From Alistipes indistinctus YIT 12060 (lineage in GTDB: Bacteria; Bacteroidota; Bacteroidia; Bacteroidales; Rikenellaceae): DNA of 64,000 nucleotides. The DNA is taken from NCBI RefSeq assembly GCF_025144995.1, contig NZ_CP102250.1, positions 434,001-498,000 of the forward strand, given 5' to 3'. Made by a program: the position numbers and the translations under genes. Shown here one piece after another: positions 8,016 through 17,668 of the stretch (position 1 is its first letter; every line of letters begins with the position of its first letter). The notes beneath the pieces are model-generated. The model ran no database searches. It saw only the letters and a program-made list of their open reading frames with translations, and had not been told where the DNA came from.

Positions 8016-8648
8016 ATGAAAAATCTAGCGAAACTCCTGTTGCTTCTGGCATTGCTCGTGTGCGGCGCCCGGCAGACCCAGGCCCAAACCTATGCCAAGT
8101 TGAACGGCCTTTATGCACTGGTCGGAGTCATCAATCCGGCGTTCGAATTCACGCTCTCGCCCAAATCCACCTTCCAGACCGAACTGGTCATCTCACCGTG
8201 GAAAGAGGTCGGAAGCAACGGCAAACACATGTTGTTCGGGATTTTTATGAACGAATACCGCCGCTATTTCAGACAGCATAACGACGGTTGGTATCTGGCC
8301 GGGAACGTCGGCATGATGGCGTTTGATATGTCGAAACCCGAATTCCGGAGTGGCAAACTGAGGCTCGAAGACCGCTATTGCAAAGGCTACGGCATGATGT
8401 TCGGCCTGGCGTTCGGCTATGAATACAAATTCAAAGAGCGCTGGTTGCTGGACGCCTACCTCGGTTGGGCCTATATGGCAAGCTGGTATAACGGATACAG
8501 CTTGGACGGACAAATCGACATGAATCCGCACAGGCCGGTACCGCCCGAGCATCCCGATCCCTGGAACGGTTCAGCTGAGTGGCTGCCCAACAAGATCGGG
8601 CTGTCGATCGGATTGCTGATCTGCGATCCGCACCGTAAAAAGAAATAA
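8016..8648 (+). CDS. DUF3575-like outer-membrane/envelope protein
   Basis: The 210-residue protein starts at ATG 8016 with a signal peptide (KNLAKLLLLLALLVCG, cleavage after QTQA). The mature part alternates aromatic and polar residues in short strands (YALVGVINPAFEFTLSP, MFGLAFGYEYKF, WLLDAYLGWAYM), like a small outer-membrane beta-barrel of the DUF3575 type. An upstream in-frame start at 7962 would overlap the promoter and is rejected. It stands just upstream of the Wzz-like gene, so a surface role is plausible. The exact function is unknown. Confidence 0.75.
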   Translation: MKNLAKLLLLLALLVCGARQTQAQTYAKLNGLYALVGVINPAFEFTLSPKSTFQTELVISPWKEVGSNGKHMLFGIFMNEYRRYFRQHNDGWYLAGNVGMMAFDMSKPEFRSGKLRLEDRYCKGYGMMFGLAFGYEYKFKERWLLDAYLGWAYMASWYNGYSLDGQIDMNPHRPVPPEHPDPWNGSAEWLPNKIGLSIGLLICDPHRKKK

Positions 8649-8685
8649 TAATTGCTATATTTAATGTAATTAATGCCTCTAACAT

Positions 8686-9798
8686 ATGTCTGAAACACCT
8701 GTCAAGCCTGAAACCGAAGAGATCGACCTGCTGGAACTGGCCAAAAAAATCTGGGCGAAACGCCGTTTTATAATCAAATATGCGTTGATCGGCGCCGTTG
8801 CCGGCCTGGTGATCGGCTTCAGCCTCCCAAAAGAATACACTTCATCGGTGAAAATGGCACCCGAAGAGGGAAAATCCAATAAGACCAGCAATATGGCCGG
8901 CCCTGCCGCATTGGCCGGATTCGACCTCAGTGGTGCGGGAGGAGTAGACGGAATCAATCTGATGCTGTACCCTGACGTTGTTCAAAGTACGCCTTTCATC
9001 GTCGAATTGAGCCAGATTCCGGTTCAACCGAAAAAGAGCGGAAAACTGTCGCTTTACGATTACATCGGCACCGAACTCTCTTCCCCGTGGTGGGGTTATA
9101 TAATCAGCGCACCTGCAAAGGTAATCGGTTGGGTAATGTCTATCGGGCAAGAGAAGGAAGCAGTCGGCTCCGGGATCAACCCCAAAGCGCTGACCCACGA
9201 ACAGGCCCAGGTGCTGGAAAGTTTATCGAAACGCATCAACATTAGCGTGGACAAAAAGACAAGTGTGATTACCGCCTCGTCCACGATGCAGGATCCCGTG
9301 GTTGCAGCCGCTGTCACGGATTCGATGGTTCGTAAACTGGAAGAGTATATGGGTGATTACCGGACTGAAAAAGCAAAACGCGACCTGGCTTTCACCCAGG
9401 AGTCCTACCAGTCGGCCCGCGAGAGTTACCACGAAACCCAACGCCGCTATGCATCCTATATGGATGCTACCCAGAATGTAGCCCGCCAATCGGTAAGGGC
9501 CGAGCAGGAGCGGCTTCGCAACGAGCAGACCCTTGCTTACGGCGTATACAGCCAACTGGCCCAACAGCTCGAAATGGCCAAACTCAAAGTGCAGGAACAA
9601 ACCCCGTGCGTCACGATCATCGAACCGGCCGGAGTGCCGACCCGCAAATCGAACACCAGCAAAGCCGTTATTTTAATCGCGTTTACATTTTTGGGAGCTT
9701 TTGCCGCTTCCGGCATTGTGGTCGTAAAAGACCTGTTTTTCAAAAAGGAAAATCCGGATGAGGGAACAGGAATCGGCGATAATCCAAGCTTGTCTTAG
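8686..9798 (+). CDS. Wzz/chain-length determinant family protein
   Basis: The 370-residue protein has an N-terminal cytosolic tail (EEIDLLELAKKIW), a first transmembrane helix at about residues 30-50, a large periplasmic part with a coiled-coil stretch near 220-310, and a second transmembrane helix near 325-345. The Pro-containing context PTRKSNTSKA before the last helix fits the Wzz/PCP family. Such proteins set the length of O-antigen or other surface polysaccharide chains. No glycosyltransferase or Wzy gene lies beside it, so the polymer it serves is not known. The start lies 37 bases after the DUF3575 stop. Confidence 0.88.
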   Translation: MSETPVKPETEEIDLLELAKKIWAKRRFIIKYALIGAVAGLVIGFSLPKEYTSSVKMAPEEGKSNKTSNMAGPAALAGFDLSGAGGVDGINLMLYPDVVQSTPFIVELSQIPVQPKKSGKLSLYDYIGTELSSPWWGYIISAPAKVIGWVMSIGQEKEAVGSGINPKALTHEQAQVLESLSKRINISVDKKTSVITASSTMQDPVVAAAVTDSMVRKLEEYMGDYRTEKAKRDLAFTQESYQSARESYHETQRRYASYMDATQNVARQSVRAEQERLRNEQTLAYGVYSQLAQQLEMAKLKVQEQTPCVTIIEPAGVPTRKSNTSKAVILIAFTFLGAFAASGIVVVKDLFFKKENPDEGTGIGDNPSLS

Positions 9799-9858
9799 TA
9801 GGTAATCTCGAAACAACTACTGTAAATTTCACCATCGACAAAAAGGTTGTTGTTAATA

Positions 9859-9895
9859 AAAAAGGACTGGCATACATAGTATGCCAGTCCTTTTT
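9859..9895. terminator. Bidirectional terminator between the Wzz-like gene and glnN
   Basis: A perfect 16-bp inverted repeat (9859-9874 with 9880-9895) reads AAAAAGGACTGGCATA and its complement around a 5-base loop. T tracts follow on both strands. Confidence 0.92.
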
Positions 9896-9908
9896 CTGCC
9901 TTATAACA

Positions 9909-12101
9909 TTACCGGATAAACAGCAATTCCCTGTATTTGGGCAGCGGCCACTGTTCGTTGTCCACCACCTGCTCGAGTTTGTCGACATGGTAGCGAATTT
10001 CATCGAGGAGTCCGACGACCGTATCGTGATAAGCCACGGCTTTGGTTCGTTCGCAGTCGATTTTATTAGCCACCTTGCGTGCATCGACCATCCGGATCGT
10101 CAGGTTCTGGATCTCGGCGATATGGCCCGAAATATTCTCTACCAAAGCGATGTCCCGCGCCGATAGTTTTTTCCACTGATCGTCGGTAAAGAGCGATTGC
10201 AGTTTAAAAATTTTATCCAGCAACACGCTTTCGTAACCCGAAGCCACCGGCAGGATATGGTTCATCGCCATATCGCCCAGCACCCTCGCTTCGATCTGTA
10301 TCTTCTTGGTGTAGGTCTCCCACATGACTTCCACACGCGCCTCCAGCTCTTTTTTGCTCAGCACATGTGTCCGCTCGAACATCTCCACGCTTTCCGAAGC
10401 CAGGTAACGGTCGAACATCTCCGGTGCGGATACCGTGCAATCCAGTCCGCGCCGAGCCGCCTCCGCCTTCCACTCCTCGGTGTACCCGTTTCCATCGAAA
10501 TGAATCGCTTTGCATTCACGCACATACCCTTTGAGTACGGTATAAATGGCTTTCATCGCATCTTCGCCATTCCGGATACGCGCATCGACAGCTGTTTTGA
10601 ACTCGGTCAACTGATCGGCCACCGCCGCATTCAGCACGGTCATCGCTCCTGCACAGTTGGCCGACGACCCGACGGCGCGAAATTCAAAGCGGTTGCCGGT
10701 AAAGGCAAACGGAGAGGTACGGTTGCGGTCGGTATTGTCCAGCAACAATTCAGGAATATGTGGAATCCCTTCCATCTTGAAGCCGCTTTCGCCGTTAAAC
10801 ACAATCTCATCCTGACCCGTACAACTGGACATTTTGTCGAGCGCCTCCGAGAGCTGACGCCCCAGGAAAACCGAAATAATGGCAGGCGGTGCCTCGTTGG
10901 CCCCAAGGCGGTGCGCATTGGTCGCATTGACGATGCTCGCTTTCAGCAATCCGTTGTATTTATAAACCGCCATCATCACATTCACCAAAAATGTAATGAA
11001 CTGCAAATTGTTTTTCGGGGTCTTGCCGGGCGAGAGCAGGTTCACTCCGGTATCCGTCCCCAACGACCAGTTGCAGTGCTTGCCGGAGCCATTGATTCCC
11101 TTGAAGGGTTTCTCATGCAGCAGCGCCCGGAAACAGTGTTTGCGGCAGATGCGTTTGATTGTCGACATCAACAGCAGGTTGTGGTCGTTGGCAAGGTTCG
11201 CTTCTTCATATACCGGCGCCAATTCGAACTGGTTAGGCGCCACTTCGTTATGACGTGTCTTAACCGGAATCCCCAGCTTCCAGCATTCATATTCGAGCTC
11301 TTTCATGAAAGCCATCACTCGGGTCGGAATCGCCCCGAAATAATGATCTTCCAACTGCTGGTTTTTCGCACTCTCATGCCCGATCAGCGTGCGGCCGGTC
11401 AGCATCAGGTCGGGCCGGGCCGCCCACAGTCCTTCGTCCACCAAGAAATACTCCTGCTCCCAGCCTAAGTACGAATGCACCTTCCCTACGGTCGCATCGA
11501 AATATTGGCAGACCGCAACAGAGGCTTTGTCGACTGCCTCGAGGGAACGGAGCAACGGAACCTTGAAATCGAGCGCTTCGCCTGTATAGGCGATAAAAAT
11601 CGTCGGAACGCAAAGTGTCGTCCCCACGATAAATGCCGGAGAAGTGGCGTCCCAAGCCGAATATCCGCGCGCTTCAAACGTATTGCGAATCCCTCCGTTC
11701 GGGAAACTCGACGCATCAGGCTCTTGCTGGATTAGCAATTTGCCCGAAAATTCTTCGATTACCCCACCCTGTCCATCGGGTTCGATGAACGCATCGTGTT
11801 TCTCGGCCGTACCTCCGGTCAACGGCTGAAACCAATGAGTATAATGGGTCGCACCCATATCCATCGCCCATTGCCTCATTCCCGAAGCGACGCTGTCGGC
11901 CAGATCACGGGCCAGTGCCTTACCGTGCTTCATCGTCTCCAGCAAAGCCTCGTAGGTTTTCTGGGGCAGGTATTTGCGCATTTTCTCCTCATTGAATACG
12001 TACATGCCGTAATACTCTGAAGGACGTTTTTCCGGTGCCGGAACATCCAGCGCCTTGCGTTTGATTGCATCTTCCACCACTTTGAATCTCAGTGTTGCCA
12101 T
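9909..12101 (-). CDS. glnN: Type III glutamine synthetase
   Basis: The protein is 730 residues, the size of GSIII and much longer than GSI or GSII. It has the family N-terminus (ATLRFKVVEDAIKRKA) and the catalytic-core motifs NGSGKHCNWSLG and NRTSPFAFTGNRFEFR, with a C-terminal helical extension. GSIII makes glutamine from glutamate, ammonia and ATP, and works as a cytosolic dodecamer. It is the main ammonia-assimilating enzyme of many Bacteroidetes. The gene is monocistronic. Its 280-base upstream region is AT-rich and holds a near-match to the -7 box at 12157-12164, but no known nitrogen-control site was seen. Confidence 0.96.
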   Translation of the reverse strand: MATLRFKVVEDAIKRKALDVPAPEKRPSEYYGMYVFNEEKMRKYLPQKTYEALLETMKHGKALARDLADSVASGMRQWAMDMGATHYTHWFQPLTGGTAEKHDAFIEPDGQGGVIEEFSGKLLIQQEPDASSFPNGGIRNTFEARGYSAWDATSPAFIVGTTLCVPTIFIAYTGEALDFKVPLLRSLEAVDKASVAVCQYFDATVGKVHSYLGWEQEYFLVDEGLWAARPDLMLTGRTLIGHESAKNQQLEDHYFGAIPTRVMAFMKELEYECWKLGIPVKTRHNEVAPNQFELAPVYEEANLANDHNLLLMSTIKRICRKHCFRALLHEKPFKGINGSGKHCNWSLGTDTGVNLLSPGKTPKNNLQFITFLVNVMMAVYKYNGLLKASIVNATNAHRLGANEAPPAIISVFLGRQLSEALDKMSSCTGQDEIVFNGESGFKMEGIPHIPELLLDNTDRNRTSPFAFTGNRFEFRAVGSSANCAGAMTVLNAAVADQLTEFKTAVDARIRNGEDAMKAIYTVLKGYVRECKAIHFDGNGYTEEWKAEAARRGLDCTVSAPEMFDRYLASESVEMFERTHVLSKKELEARVEVMWETYTKKIQIEARVLGDMAMNHILPVASGYESVLLDKIFKLQSLFTDDQWKKLSARDIALVENISGHIAEIQNLTIRMVDARKVANKIDCERTKAVAYHDTVVGLLDEIRYHVDKLEQVVDNEQWPLPKYRELLFIR

Positions 12102-12312
12102 ATTCGGACAGGTTTAAGAATTATTTGGTATACTGGAATCGGATCCTAATCCGCCACAAATATCAAAATATTTTTCATTTCATGCAATTTTTCAGGGGCT
12201 ATATTCAAAAAATATGTATTTTATCAACATGACACCCCTAAAATAAGCATATATAAAACCGAAAATAATACTTCTTTCCCGAGCAACCCCCATTATTTAT
12301 CCGGCACAAGAA

Positions 12313-12348
12313 AGAAAAAAAATAGAGGGACTGTTCCATCCCTCTATT
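12313..12348 (-). terminator. Terminator of the aldehyde dehydrogenase gene
   Basis: A 10-bp stem (12321-12330 with 12339-12348) is followed on the minus strand by a run of eight T and further T-rich sequence. It starts about 35 bases after the aldehyde dehydrogenase stop. Confidence 0.88.
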
Positions 12349-12383
12349 CCATAATTTTCAGTCATCGTCCACTCCTGTACATC

Positions 12384-13766
12384 CTAAAACAATTTGCGTA
12401 TCATGCGAAATCCCTTATAAGGGGGATATTTCATCGCAAAATCCGACTTGCGCGGAGCTGTCAGCACGGAACGGGGACGGGAAAAGGTCTCAAAACTATA
12501 TCGACCGTGATACTGCCCCATCCCGCTCCCTCCTGCTCCGCCGAACGGCAGTGCAGGATTGGCCAGATGCAATACCACGTCGTTGACGCAGCCGCCGCCG
12601 GAATCGACCCGACCGAAAAGAGCTTCACCGGTACGCCGCTCTCCGAAATAATAAAGTGCCAACGGCTTTTCCCGTTCTGAAATAAAAGGAACCACCTCTG
12701 CCTCTAAATCATCGAATTCGAGGACGGGCAACAGAGGACCGAAAATTTCCTGTTGCATCAACGGACTGTCCGGCGCCACGTCCCGCAGCAGTGTCGGGGC
12801 GACATAGCGGGCTGCCGCATCGGTTTCGCCCCCGAAAACCACCTCTCCCGACTCCATCAATCGCCGCATCCGCTCAACTTCTTCATTTCCGACCAGACGT
12901 CCGTAATAAGGACTTTGCCGAGGGTCTGCGCCGAACATCCGACTGACCGACAACTTTATTTCGGCAGTCAATTCCGGCACGATCTCCCGATGCACCAACA
13001 GATAATCCGGCGCCACACACGTCTGTCCCGCATTGAGAAATTTTCCCCAGGCGATACGGCGTGCGGCAATTTTAACATCGGCCGTCCGGTCCACTACGCA
13101 CGGACTTTTCCCTCCGAGCTCCAATGTCAACGGGATTAACCGAGCGACCGCGGCAGTCATCACTTCGCGTCCCAGGGCCGGACTACCGGTAAAAAAGATA
13201 TAATCCAACCGTTGCTGCAGTAACGCACGGGCCGTCTCGGCACCTCCTTCCAAAAACGACACGTATTCCGGGGCAAAAACTTCCGAAATCAGCTTGCGCA
13301 TCACTTCGTTTACCGCAGGCGTACGGGGCGAGGGTTTCAGTACCGCGCAATTTCCGGCAGCCAATGCGCCGGCAAGCGGTGCAAACAACAATTGAAACGG
13401 ATAATTCCACGGGGAAAGGATCGCGACCACTCCGTATGGTTCCTGCCGGATACGGCTGCACGAACCGAACATAAACAGCGGCGTTGCCGCACGCCTGGTC
13501 GCACTCCAATGTTTCAGGTGCCGGATCAATCCTTTCGTTTCCGCCTTTACAAGAGCGATTTCGGTCAGGAACGCCTCCTCCCGGGACTTATGCAAATCCC
13601 GCCACAACGCTTCGCACAATTCAGCTTCATAACGCCCGATCGCTTTCAACAACAGCCGTAATTGCGTCCGGCGAAACTGCCAGATACGGGTTTGCCCGCT
13701 TTGGTAATATTCCCGGTGTGCCTGTACAATCCGCGCTGTCCTATCTTGTTGTGACTCCATTGCCAT
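12384..13766 (-). CDS. Aldehyde dehydrogenase, class 3-like
   Basis: The protein of about 460 residues has the NAD(P)-dependent ALDH motifs. The cofactor-binding region is SPWNYPFQLLFAPL, then FTGSPALGREV, the general-base Glu lies in LELGGKSP, and the catalytic Cys in NAGQTCVAPDY. The short length and the C-terminal FSRPRSVL segment with a final basic stretch resemble class 3 or fatty-aldehyde dehydrogenases. It oxidises aldehydes to carboxylates; the natural substrate is not evident. I chose ATG 13766; a second ATG two codons later (13760) is equally possible, and an upstream TTG is unlikely. It is divergent from the SLC13 permease. Confidence 0.92.
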   Translation of the reverse strand: MAMESQQDRTARIVQAHREYYQSGQTRIWQFRRTQLRLLLKAIGRYEAELCEALWRDLHKSREEAFLTEIALVKAETKGLIRHLKHWSATRRAATPLFMFGSCSRIRQEPYGVVAILSPWNYPFQLLFAPLAGALAAGNCAVLKPSPRTPAVNEVMRKLISEVFAPEYVSFLEGGAETARALLQQRLDYIFFTGSPALGREVMTAAVARLIPLTLELGGKSPCVVDRTADVKIAARRIAWGKFLNAGQTCVAPDYLLVHREIVPELTAEIKLSVSRMFGADPRQSPYYGRLVGNEEVERMRRLMESGEVVFGGETDAAARYVAPTLLRDVAPDSPLMQQEIFGPLLPVLEFDDLEAEVVPFISEREKPLALYYFGERRTGEALFGRVDSGGGCVNDVVLHLANPALPFGGAGGSGMGQYHGRYSFETFSRPRSVLTAPRKSDFAMKYPPYKGFRMIRKLF

Positions 13767-13800
13767 TCCAATTATATTTATATTTAGATTTACATGCAAT

Positions 13801-13808
13801 CAAATATA
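13801..13808 (-). promoter_or_regulatory. Putative -7 box of the aldehyde dehydrogenase gene
   Basis: On the minus strand this reads TATATTTG, 35 bases before the ATG at 13766. It lies back-to-back with the permease promoter. Confidence 0.45.
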
Positions 13809-13839
13809 GAGAGAATCCCGCAAAAACCGGGCAATCCGT

Positions 13840-13847
13840 TATCTTTG
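13840..13847 (+). promoter_or_regulatory. Putative -7 box of the SLC13 permease gene
   Basis: TATCTTTG, an exact TAnnTTTG match, lies 54 bases before the ATG at 13901. Confidence 0.5.
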
Positions 13848-13900
13848 CACGTTTTTTGTACCTATCGTTTAAATACTAATCCTAACCACTCTTTAGGTCG

Positions 13901-15763
13901 ATGCTTATCACCCTGATCATTCTGGTTCTTGCCGCTATTTTCTTCATGAACGGAAAAATCCGTTCAGACCTGGTCGCGCTTTGTGCGCTGATCCTGCTGC
14001 TCGTATTCCAAATTCTTACACCCGAAGAGGCTCTGTCCGGATTTTCGAATCCGATCGTAATTATGATGATCGGGCTGTTTGTGGTCGGCGGTGCAATCTT
14101 CCAGACCGGGCTGGCCAAAATGATCAGCAACAAAATGCTTAAATTGGCGGGAAAAAGCGAATTGCGGCTCTTCATCCTGCTTATGGCCGTCACCTCGGCT
14201 ATCGGGGCATTCGTCAGCAACACCGGCACCGTCGCACTGCTGCTGCCCATCGCAGTCAGCCTTGCCGCAAGTTTCCACATGAATCCGAGCCGCCTGCTGA
14301 TGCCGATCGCTTTCGCCAGCAGCATGGGCGGCATGATGACATTAATCGGCACACCCCCCAACCTCGTTATACAAAATACGCTGACCGAAGCCGGATTTCA
14401 ACCGCTCGAATTCTTCTCCTTTCTTCCGGTAGGTTTAATTTGTGTCGGGGTCGGAACCCTCGTACTGATTCCTCTGAGCAAATATTTTCTTTCGAAAACA
14501 GGGACAAAAGAGAAACAACGCGGTTACAAAAACAAATCGCTGAACGATCTGGCTGCGGAATATCAGTTGGGCGACCATCTTTTCCGGATGCACGTAGCAC
14601 CCCATTCCCCGCTGATTGGCAAAACAGCCGCAGAAGCCGACATCCGCAACCGCTACGACCTGAACATCCTCGAAATAAGAAGGATTACCGTTCCCCAGAG
14701 CCGTTTTTTCAAAACGATCAGCCAGCGAACAGCTCCGAATACTGTTTTACTGCCGGATGACCTCCTTTATGTGATGGGGGATTTCGACAAAGTGCAACAT
14801 TTCGCTGAAACCTACCGTTTGGAACTGCTGGACACACACATGCCCGAAGAGAGGTCCGCAATAAACCGCAATTCACTGGACTTTTACGACATCGGTATCG
14901 CAGAGATCGTCCTGATGCCTACTTCGGGCCTGATCAACCGTACCATAGGGGAATCGGGGTTCCGAGACAAATACCACGTCAACATCCTCGGCATTCGGCG
15001 TAAACGCGAATACATCCTCAATAACCTGAAAGGCGAGAAGATGCACAGCGGAGATGTGCTGCTGGTCCAGGGCAGCTGGAATGCCATCGGCCATTTGAGC
15101 CAGGAAAACTCGGACTGGGTCGTATTGGGACAACCGCTAAATGAAGCGGCCAAAGTCACCCTCGACTACAAAGCTCCATTAGCAGGTGTCATCATGCTCC
15201 TGATGATTATGGCGATGGTGTTCGACTTCATCCCGATCGCCCCGGTTACGGCGATTATGATCGCTGCGGTATTGATGGTACTGACGGGTTGTTTCCGCAA
15301 CGTGGAAGCTGCATACAAAACCATCAACTGGGAGAGTATCGTACTGATTGCGGCCATGCTGCCGATGTCGATGGCCCTGGAAAAGACCGGCGTATCCGAA
15401 TACATATCCAACAGTTTGGTCAGCGGCCTGGGCGTTTACGGCCCGATAGTCCTGTTGGCCGGCATCTATTTCACCACATCTTTACTGACCATGTTTATCA
15501 GCAATACCGCCACGGCCGTACTTCTGGCTCCCATAGCCCTGCAATCGGCAATACAAATCGGAACCAGCCCATATCCGTTCCTTTTTGCGGTAACCGTCGG
15601 AGCCAGCATGTGTTTTGCCTCGCCGTTCTCCACGCCGCCCAATGCACTGGTCATGCCGGCCGGACAATACACTTTCATGGATTACATCAAAGTCGGATTG
15701 CCATTGCAAATTCTGATCGGCATAGTGATGATACTGACACTTCCCCTGCTCTTCCCCTTTTAA
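13901..15763 (+). CDS. SLC13-family permease with two central TrkA-C domains
   Basis: The 620-residue inner-membrane protein has two halves of hydrophobic helices: residues 1 to about 200 and about 425 to 620. Each half carries an SNTGTVALLLP-type or SNTATAVLLAP motif, the paired Asn-Thr signatures of DASS/SLC13 transporters. Between them are two cytosolic TrkA-C (RCK-C-like) domains at about 225-305 and 315-400. This layout is common for uncharacterised bacterial permeases that take up sulfate, dicarboxylates or other anions with Na+. The substrate cannot be assigned. It ends before a perfect bidirectional terminator. Confidence 0.9.
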   Translation: MLITLIILVLAAIFFMNGKIRSDLVALCALILLLVFQILTPEEALSGFSNPIVIMMIGLFVVGGAIFQTGLAKMISNKMLKLAGKSELRLFILLMAVTSAIGAFVSNTGTVALLLPIAVSLAASFHMNPSRLLMPIAFASSMGGMMTLIGTPPNLVIQNTLTEAGFQPLEFFSFLPVGLICVGVGTLVLIPLSKYFLSKTGTKEKQRGYKNKSLNDLAAEYQLGDHLFRMHVAPHSPLIGKTAAEADIRNRYDLNILEIRRITVPQSRFFKTISQRTAPNTVLLPDDLLYVMGDFDKVQHFAETYRLELLDTHMPEERSAINRNSLDFYDIGIAEIVLMPTSGLINRTIGESGFRDKYHVNILGIRRKREYILNNLKGEKMHSGDVLLVQGSWNAIGHLSQENSDWVVLGQPLNEAAKVTLDYKAPLAGVIMLLMIMAMVFDFIPIAPVTAIMIAAVLMVLTGCFRNVEAAYKTINWESIVLIAAMLPMSMALEKTGVSEYISNSLVSGLGVYGPIVLLAGIYFTTSLLTMFISNTATAVLLAPIALQSAIQIGTSPYPFLFAVTVGASMCFASPFSTPPNALVMPAGQYTFMDYIKVGLPLQILIGIVMILTLPLLFPF

Positions 15764-15865
15764 CCGGCCCGGGCCGGTCATCCCTTGTCCGCTCCGAACA
15801 ACCGGCTTCGCTGCAAAGGATCGCTTTTATTACATACTGAAGCTTTCCACAAGAAACACAGCAAA

Positions 15866-15900
15866 CGAAATACCCGGCAGAGATACTGCCGGGTATTTCG
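15866..15900. terminator. Bidirectional terminator between the permease and corrinoid operon
   Basis: A perfect 15-bp inverted repeat, CGAAATACCCGGCAG (15866-15880) with its complement (15886-15900), closes a 5-base loop. The A/T part of the stem gives a short U tract on either strand. Confidence 0.85.
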
Positions 15901-15925
15901 TTGAGGTTCACTTCGTCCACAAGAA

Positions 15926-16939
15926 CTATGCACGTTTGGCGTTAAATTCGTCCAGCGCCTCGTAGAAAGCATCAATATTAGCCGCCGGAACTTCGGGGGG
16001 TGTATCGCATCCCGATGAAAGGATGAAGTTTTTGTAATCTTTTGTCCGTTCGAGCAGATCGGACACAGCCGTTTTCATCTCCTGTGCCGTGGCTACTTTG
16101 AACATGGCTACGGGATCGATATTCCCCATCGCCAACACGCCTTCCGGCGTATCCTCGAGAGCCTTGACCATATCGATCTTGTTACCGAAATGGAGTGCCC
16201 AGGCACCGGCAGCCGCCATCGACTGTGTACAGTGACCGGTATTACCGCAATTGTGCAGGACGACGATGAAATTTTCATCCTGAACCGCATCCACGATCTC
16301 TTTCAGGTACGGAGTCGCAAACTTCAGGCAGTCGTCATTCGACAACAGTCCTGCCGCCGGCTCGGCGAGCACTACACCGTTCGCTCCGACTTTCTTCAGC
16401 TCGAGGCAGTAGTTCTTGATGAATGCGGTACATTTCTTCAGCAACAACTCGATCGTATCCGGCTCTACGTAGCAGGCCATCATAATCTCGGTCATGTCGA
16501 ACAGGCGGCCCGCCAGCGAAAAAGGACCGATGCATCCGGCCAGAGTCGGCTTATCCGTGATGTTTTCGGCAGCCAGTTTATTGGCCAGGAGATATTGCTG
16601 TACACGTCCTTTGGTCAGATCGGGCACCTGCAACTTCTCCACGGAAGCGTAATCCGACACGAGACGGCCGATCACACTGGGCACTTCGTTTTTCGGGAAC
16701 GAAATTTCGCTGCCGAAAGCTTCGGCTTCGACCGTCAGGTCCATGATTACCGTCGCCGCAGCACTCTGCGGATAGGCTTCATTTACCGCCTTGATAGCCT
16801 CGTAATGCACCCGGCCATCGGTCACCGCATCGTATACCTCACGGCCGATCATCTCGATACCGGGATGGGTCATAATAGGCAAAACGCCCCGTTTTTTGCT
16901 ATCCATCAGGCCTTTGGCCCAATCCTGCATATTTCTCAT
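15926..16939 (-). CDS. UroD/MtaA-family methylcobamide methyltransferase-like protein
   Basis: The 337-residue protein has the uroporphyrinogen-decarboxylase TIM-barrel fold of MtaA/CmuA-type methyltransferases rather than true HemE. It keeps the zinc-site pattern His229-x-Cys231 (VLHNCG) and Cys311 (SSGCD) that activates a thiol acceptor. Such enzymes move a methyl group from a methylated corrinoid protein to a thiol or another acceptor. It is the last gene of a tight operon, 12 bases after the reactivation-domain gene, with the corrinoid-protein gene first. The acceptor is unknown: coenzyme M is unlikely in Bacteroidetes, and homocysteine or tetrahydrofolate are alternatives. Confidence 0.85.
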   Translation of the reverse strand: MRNMQDWAKGLMDSKKRGVLPIMTHPGIEMIGREVYDAVTDGRVHYEAIKAVNEAYPQSAAATVIMDLTVEAEAFGSEISFPKNEVPSVIGRLVSDYASVEKLQVPDLTKGRVQQYLLANKLAAENITDKPTLAGCIGPFSLAGRLFDMTEIMMACYVEPDTIELLLKKCTAFIKNYCLELKKVGANGVVLAEPAAGLLSNDDCLKFATPYLKEIVDAVQDENFIVVLHNCGNTGHCTQSMAAAGAWALHFGNKIDMVKALEDTPEGVLAMGNIDPVAMFKVATAQEMKTAVSDLLERTKDYKNFILSSGCDTPPEVPAANIDAFYEALDEFNAKRA

Positions 16940-16951
16940 AAAGGTTATCTG

Positions 16952-17647
16952 TTAAAGTAAGTTAGTTCGTTGTGATTCACCTGCCGAGGTGTGCCGTTTG
17001 AAACAGTTGACCATCGGGCACACATCACAGTTGTTCGCGATCTGCCGGACCCGCTCCCCAATACCGATAATTCCGCTTAGGGACTTGACCGGATACATCA
17101 GGAAACTATCCGAAAGCGTCACACCGCAAGGATTCTCCCCCATCAAGTGAAACAACTTCTGCTGATCGGCCACAGGCCAATTGCAATGTCCGGGACTCAA
17201 ATGGTGTGAAAACCTGACATGTCCCAACTTCCTTTCAAGTTGGGCCTCGACATACTCACCCATCCTGACCGCAATCGCCGAACCGATGGCATCCAGCGCA
17301 TATTCGCTGAGTATGTCTCCCTCGGCCTTCAATGCATCGCGGCGCTGTTCATAATCTTTTCCGGCAGTTGCAACGAAAACCGCAAAACGCTCGGCACCCC
17401 GCATTACTGCGGCTACCGTCGTTCCCGTATCGAACGTTTGTCCTCCCACTTCGATTGTTCTCTTGTCCGTTTTGCCATCGAACATACGAAAACAATACAA
17501 ATGTTCAGCGCTTTCGAAGCTGGGAATCAGCCGCGCGATCAACCGTTCCGTTTCCGCATCGGGCCGATTTTGCCCGTACCCCATCGCCTCGAATACATCG
17601 GCAGGAGTAATCCCCAATGCGGCAAAAGGAACCGAACAACTTTCCAT
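16952..17647 (-). CDS. Stand-alone B12-dependent methionine synthase activation-domain protein
   Basis: The 231-residue protein matches the C-terminal reactivation domain of MetH. It shows a SAM-binding segment (RFSHHLSPGHCNWPVADQQKLF, residues about 143-164) and SDSFLMYPVKSLSG. A C-terminal cluster CDVCPMVNC could hold metal or be structural. In MetH this domain re-methylates oxidised cob(II)alamin using SAM and an electron donor. As a separate protein between a corrinoid protein and a methyltransferase, it probably services that corrinoid protein. No ATP-dependent RamA-type activator is present nearby. Confidence 0.85.
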   Translation of the reverse strand: MESCSVPFAALGITPADVFEAMGYGQNRPDAETERLIARLIPSFESAEHLYCFRMFDGKTDKRTIEVGGQTFDTGTTVAAVMRGAERFAVFVATAGKDYEQRRDALKAEGDILSEYALDAIGSAIAVRMGEYVEAQLERKLGHVRFSHHLSPGHCNWPVADQQKLFHLMGENPCGVTLSDSFLMYPVKSLSGIIGIGERVRQIANNCDVCPMVNCFKRHTSAGESQRTNLL

Positions 17648-17668
17648 TCCTTCCCGGAATAAAAATCG

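Noticed and set aside
10197-11468. A 423-codon plus-strand open frame across glnN
   Set aside because: It is antisense to the intact type III glutamine synthetase and has no recognisable motif.
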